Part shown: in pieces, positions 49,102 to 51,393 of the stretch
Numbering within the stretch: position 1 is the stretch's first letter
How the letters are laid out: each line of letters opens with the position of its first letter
IMG/VR virus record: IMGVR_UViG_3300043444_000394
Span: 1 to 51,393 of that record
Source of the DNA: a virus
DNA: 51,393 nt
Reading direction: 5' to 3' (one strand)
Notes under the pieces: model-generated
What the model was told of the DNA's origin: nothing
Database searches by the model: none
What the model saw: only the letters and a program-made list of their open reading frames with translations
Translations under genes and position numbers: made by a program

Positions 49102-49401
49102 ATGATGACAGCAGAAGAATTTTATAACAAGCACTACCAATATCCACAATCGCAAGTGGATCAAGTCACAAGAGAATCAGCGATACATTTCGCTGATGCC
49201 TACAAACAGCACATACTAGCCTCAGATGGGGATTTAGCGAATGTTAGGATTTTGTTGCCTGACATTCTAAATGGCATAAAGACGGCAACTCCTGAATTAC
49301 TTCCAAAGGAATGGATTCAAAATGAAGATATTAACGGTAATTATATGGGCGGATTCTTGACTGGCGTGAGGTGGGTAGAAAGCAAAGGCAATAAATCCTA
49401 A
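49102..49401 (+). CDS. Cassette gene 4: 99-aa unknown protein
   Basis: 99 aa. The first of two adjacent ATGs is used. Helical N-terminal part (A-E-E-F-Y-N-K-H-Y, A-I-H-F-A-D-A-Y-K-Q-H-I), then a less regular C-terminal part ending G-V-R-W-V-E-S-K-G-N-K-S. The stop TAA is supplied by attC-like site 2. It is a typical size for cassette genes; no function can be assigned. Confidence 0.65.
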   Translation: MMTAEEFYNKHYQYPQSQVDQVTRESAIHFADAYKQHILASDGDLANVRILLPDILNGIKTATPELLPKEWIQNEDINGNYMGGFLTGVRWVESKGNKS

Positions 49402-49526
49402 CGGCAAAGTGTATCTGTCAGGTGGGCATTTAAAAGCACTTACCTTTCGGATAGCACTAAACTAAATTAAAAACACGGCACTTGGGTTTAACGGCTAACC
49501 ACCACTTGCAGATACACAATGTTAGC
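49398..49526 (+). repeat. attC-like site 2 (129 bp)
   Basis: Begins CTAACG (holding the stop of cassette gene 4) and ends GTTAGC. Outer arms pair GTGTATCTG with CAGATACAC, then AGGTGG with CCACC(A)CT, with a roughly 70-base central loop. The ATG inside CAATGTTAG at the right end is in frame with the next gene. Confidence 0.75.
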
Positions 49527-49539
49527 CACAGTTTTTATT

Positions 49540-49725
49540 ATGAAAATATATAAATTCCAAGATACAGTAGATGGTAAATTTGCTTTTATAGTGGCGAAAA
49601 ATCAAGGTGAAGCGACTAAAGTTCTGCAAAACTTAACATCTATACCTTTTAAATTTGTCGAAAGCAAAACACCTGAAGAACTTAATAGACCAATAGTGCT
49701 AATGAATACGATACTTCCGTTTTAA
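49540..49725 (+). CDS. Cassette gene 5: 61-aa unknown protein
   Basis: 61 aa from the ATG at 49540 (M-K-I-Y-K-F). A start 21 bases upstream inside the attC-like right end is possible. Alpha/beta pattern: strand, F-A-F-I-V-A-K-N strand, E-A-T-K-V-L-Q-N helix, F-K-F-V-E-S strand. No family recognised. Confidence 0.6.
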   Translation: MKIYKFQDTVDGKFAFIVAKNQGEATKVLQNLTSIPFKFVESKTPEELNRPIVLMNTILPF

Positions 49726-49732
49726 ATGGTGG

Positions 49733-49860
49733 CTAACGGCATCTGCTTTGCGAATTGGCGGTTTTGGAACACCACAGCTTCAATTTAGCAATGCCGTTCA
49801 ATAGAATTACAAGGGTTCAAAATAGCACTTCACCCGCCATTTTGCAAAGCAAGTGTTAGC
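49733..49860 (+). repeat. attC-like site 3 (128 bp)
   Basis: Begins CTAACG and ends GTTAGC. Arms pair GCTTTGCGAATTGGCGG with CCGCCATTTTGCAAAGC with few mismatches, around a long loop. It lies seven bases after cassette gene 5. Confidence 0.78.
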
Positions 49861-49905
49861 GGTTCGGGCTTCTCCGCTTTTAGAAGTCCACAAATATTTA
49901 CAATT

Positions 49906-50178
49906 ATGTCAGAAAAGGAGAAAGCACAAGAACTTGTGGAAAAGTTCAAAGATTACGTTCACGGATATGTTGGCAGTTCAATGCTTACAAACCACGAATA
50001 CCCAGAACAGATTTTATCGCAAGCAAAGAAAGTTGCTACTATGGTAGTAGATGAAATATTGCAAGAAATTAGTCACGGAAGAAAACTTGACTGGATTCAC
50101 GAACGAAAAGAAGGTCAAGAGTATATTGTCTATTTGGCAAAGGTTAAAGCTGAAATTCAGGATGTCGTTTTAGCCTGA
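49906..50178 (+). CDS. Cassette gene 6: 90-aa unknown helical protein
   Basis: 90 aa, almost entirely helical: E-K-E-K-A-Q-E-L-V-E-K-F-K, then Y-P-E-Q-I-L-S-Q-A-K-K-V-A, then Y-L-A-K-V-K-A-E-I. It has a good AT-rich leader. No motif. Such small helical proteins are common among integron cassettes; some are antitoxins or anti-phage factors, but nothing here identifies either. Confidence 0.65.
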   Translation: MSEKEKAQELVEKFKDYVHGYVGSSMLTNHEYPEQILSQAKKVATMVVDEILQEISHGRKLDWIHERKEGQEYIVYLAKVKAEIQDVVLA

Positions 50179-50181
50179 CCG

Positions 50182-50311
50182 CTAACGTTTTGCAGCTAAA
50201 CGAGGTGGCTGATTAATACCTCGAAACTCAATTAAAAGCACAATGGATAATTTAAACAAAAAACTTTCAGACGAAGCACAAAACCAGCCATCTTGTTTAG
50301 GTGCTGTTATG
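50182..50311 (+). repeat. attC-like site 4 (130 bp)
   Basis: Begins CTAACG and ends GTTATG. Left arm GCAGCTAAACGAGGTGGCTG matches the complement of the right arm (near 50284-50304) at 16 of 20 positions. The right end contains an ATG (50309) in frame with the next gene, as in VCR-type sites. Confidence 0.7.
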
Positions 50312-50608
50312 CGTAGTTGTTATTTCTGCCAATTTTTTCAGCACGAAGAAATAGGAGATAGCGACTTTGGTGGTGTGTATGCAGAAAATCCAAGTTGTTC
50401 AAAATACTTTGATACTGACGAAGAAACAGAAGAAGATATACCAAACTTTGACCGAACAATAGAACGTGATTGTTGCAAGTTGGATTTTTGGAGAGTAGTA
50501 GAAGTAGATAAAGATTTGTCAGAAAAATTGGCAATAGAGCAAGATAAAAACGAAGGTAGCTTTTCGGAAACGTATGAGTTGTTTAAAGTGCGTTACAATT
50601 ACGCATAA
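50309..50608 (+). CDS. Cassette gene 7: Cys-rich unknown protein
   Basis: 99 aa from the ATG at 50309 inside the GTTATGC of attC-like site 4; an in-frame ATG at 50243 would put 22 extra residues across the palindrome. The product has C-Y-F-C near the start, N-P-S-C, and D-C-C-K, so four to five Cys may bind zinc. Acidic middle (D-T-D-E-E-T-E-E-D). The stop TAA is provided by the next site. Confidence 0.6.
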   Translation: MRSCYFCQFFQHEEIGDSDFGGVYAENPSCSKYFDTDEETEEDIPNFDRTIERDCCKLDFWRVVEVDKDLSEKLAIEQDKNEGSFSETYELFKVRYNYA

Positions 50609-50698
50609 CGTACGAGTATAGCCTATGTGGCTTTAACGATAAAATATTGAAACTATGAATACTATTTTCAAAAGCCATAGAGGCTATACAATGTTAGA
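50605..50698 (+). repeat. attC-like site 5 (94 bp)
   Basis: Begins ATAACG (stop of cassette gene 7) and ends GTTAGA. Arms GTATAGCCTATGTGGCTTT and the complement of AAAAGCCATAGAGGCTATAC match at about 16 of 19 positions. Same length as site 1. Confidence 0.75.
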
Positions 50699-50984
50699 TG
50701 ATGGCTGCTTTAAGGGGCTTGGCATCCGACAAAAAGAGATACTTAAGTTTATGGCAATTGATTCTGCCTTCATTGTCGAAACACTTGATGTATCAGATGC
50801 TTCATTCTCATTTGTTTTACAGGACATTGACGGCAATGATCACATGGATTTAACCTATCAGCAATTTGAATCGCTTAAAAATCGAGATATTTTCGATTCG
50901 TTCAATGTGACAAAATCTGTGCATCTGATACAAACGCAATTTCAATTGAAGGCAGATATTAGGTGGAAGGCAGCTTGCATCTAA
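50691..50984 (+). CDS. Cassette gene 8: 97-aa unknown protein
   Basis: 97 aa from the ATG at 50691, which sits in the AATGTTAG right end of site 5; an earlier ATG at 50655 would start within the palindrome. Mostly helical start (I-R-Q-K-E-I-L-K-F-M), then an alpha/beta part with D-I-D-G-N-D-H-M. The stop TAA is inside the CTAACG of site 6. No family recognised. Confidence 0.62.
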   Translation: MLDDGCFKGLGIRQKEILKFMAIDSAFIVETLDVSDASFSFVLQDIDGNDHMDLTYQQFESLKNRDIFDSFNVTKSVHLIQTQFQLKADIRWKAACI

Positions 50985-51110
50985 CGTTCGAGTATATGCG
51001 TTCGGGCGGGATTATTAACCACAACACTTAAATAGAATGAAGAAAGATGAATTAAACACAAATGCTGATACGGGGCAAGTCGCCCCGCCTGACGCATATA
51101 CTTTGTTACC
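50981..51110 (+). repeat. attC-like site 6 (130 bp)
   Basis: Begins CTAACG (stop of cassette gene 8) and ends GTTACC. Arms GTATATGCGTTCGGGCGGG and CCCCGCCTGACGCATATAC pair with few mismatches. An internal ATG at 51038 starts the frame that leads into the next gene. Confidence 0.78.
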
Positions 51111-51393
51111 TGCCGTGCTTTTGGATGACGAAGGTTATCCAACGGAGGAATGGCTGCAATTCCTTAAAAACTACAAGCCTGATGAAAGTTTGCCTTTGCT
51201 CACTTTTGTTAAAATGATACTTGTTGATGGATGGTACATGTCTGATTGGGGATTTAAGCTAAGTAAGAAATACAAAGGCAAACACAAACTTGAATTACAT
51301 ACAGGCGGATGGAGTGGTAATGAAGAAACGATTGCAGCCATTAAGTCAAATATGTGGCTCACTCACTTTCAAATGAGATACGTTATGTGGCGA
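51038..51393 (+). CDS. Cassette gene 9: unknown protein, cut by window edge
   Basis: At least 118 residues, open at the right edge. The ATG at 51038 lies inside the loop of site 6; a GTG at 51114, just after the site, is an alternative start. The visible part has W-L-Q-F-L-K-N-Y, L-V-D-G-W-Y-M-S-D-W-G-F-K-L and G-G-W-S-G-N-E-E-T, with many Trp. No family recognised. Confidence 0.6.

Noticed and set aside
48251-51110. CRISPR array
   Set aside because: The repeated units differ from each other in arm sequence, are 94-130 bp palindromes, and are separated by open reading frames, not by short spacers.

Overview
The window reads as most of the genome of a temperate, short-tailed (podovirus-like) phage of a Bacteroidota host, followed at the right end by an array of small gene cassettes separated by attC-like palindromes. 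Four things point to Bacteroidota: promoters of the TTTG-N19-TAnnTTTG type, AT-rich leaders in place of Shine-Dalgarno sites, gene families usual in Bacteroidota prophages, and a Bacteroidota-type tyrosine recombinase. No tape-measure or tail-tube gene is visible, while a P22-like portal, two connector-like proteins and a large stabilisation-like protein are. This fits a short tail. Both ends are open: the left edge cuts a giant gene and the right edge cuts a cassette gene.

Region by region. (1) 1-14.4 kb, minus strand: two likely internal-virion proteins, then the first 4194 codons of a giant polyvalent protein with three HExxH zincin-like motifs and four ADP-ribosyltransferase-like domains in tandem. 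A promoter at 14.5 kb is followed by a terminator-like hairpin right before the first gene. (2) 14.6-23.5 kb, minus strand: early/replication operon. In order of transcription it has a small early protein, a structured leader with an initiator-like tRNA-Met, a winged-helix protein, RecT annealase, YqaJ/RecB-type exonuclease, two replisome-organiser-like proteins, three separate DnaA domain IV-like DNA-binding proteins, a GT9-like glycosyltransferase, terminase small subunit and a rhomboid protease. No polymerase, helicase or primase is present, so the phage probably loads the host replisome. (3) 23.5-25.8 kb, plus strand: a CI/LexA-like repressor lacking its peptidase Ser and Lys, a terminator, and the integrase. 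(4) 25.8-28.1 kb: an operon of eight small accessory genes on the minus strand and two small genes on the plus strand. (5) 28.1-30.2 kb, plus strand: portal, again behind a promoter plus terminator-like hairpin. (6) 30.2-45.6 kb, minus strand: late operon running scaffold, major capsid, a glycosyltransferase/structural fusion, connectors, stabilisation protein, fibres, then a lysis cassette (holin-like proteins, M15 endolysin, spanin-like overlapping pair). (7) 45.7-48.2 kb, plus strand: DUF1064 nuclease, methyltransferase, sulfotransferase and GT9-like glycosyltransferase, probably a surface-glycan modification operon. (8) 48.25-51.39 kb, plus strand: six well-formed attC-like sites in two size classes (94 and 128-130 bp) and two degenerate ones, interleaved with eight small unknown genes.

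How it works together (inference): the repressor holds a divergent early promoter whose -33/spacer region carries a palindrome. RecT/Exo and the DnaA IV-like proteins serve replication and recombination. The giant protein and its two companions are probably delivered with the DNA to counter host defences. The terminase large subunit is not in the window and must lie outside it or be absent. The integrase sits between lytic blocks rather than at a phage/host junction, so the cassette array may be phage-borne, but the sequence alone does not settle this.
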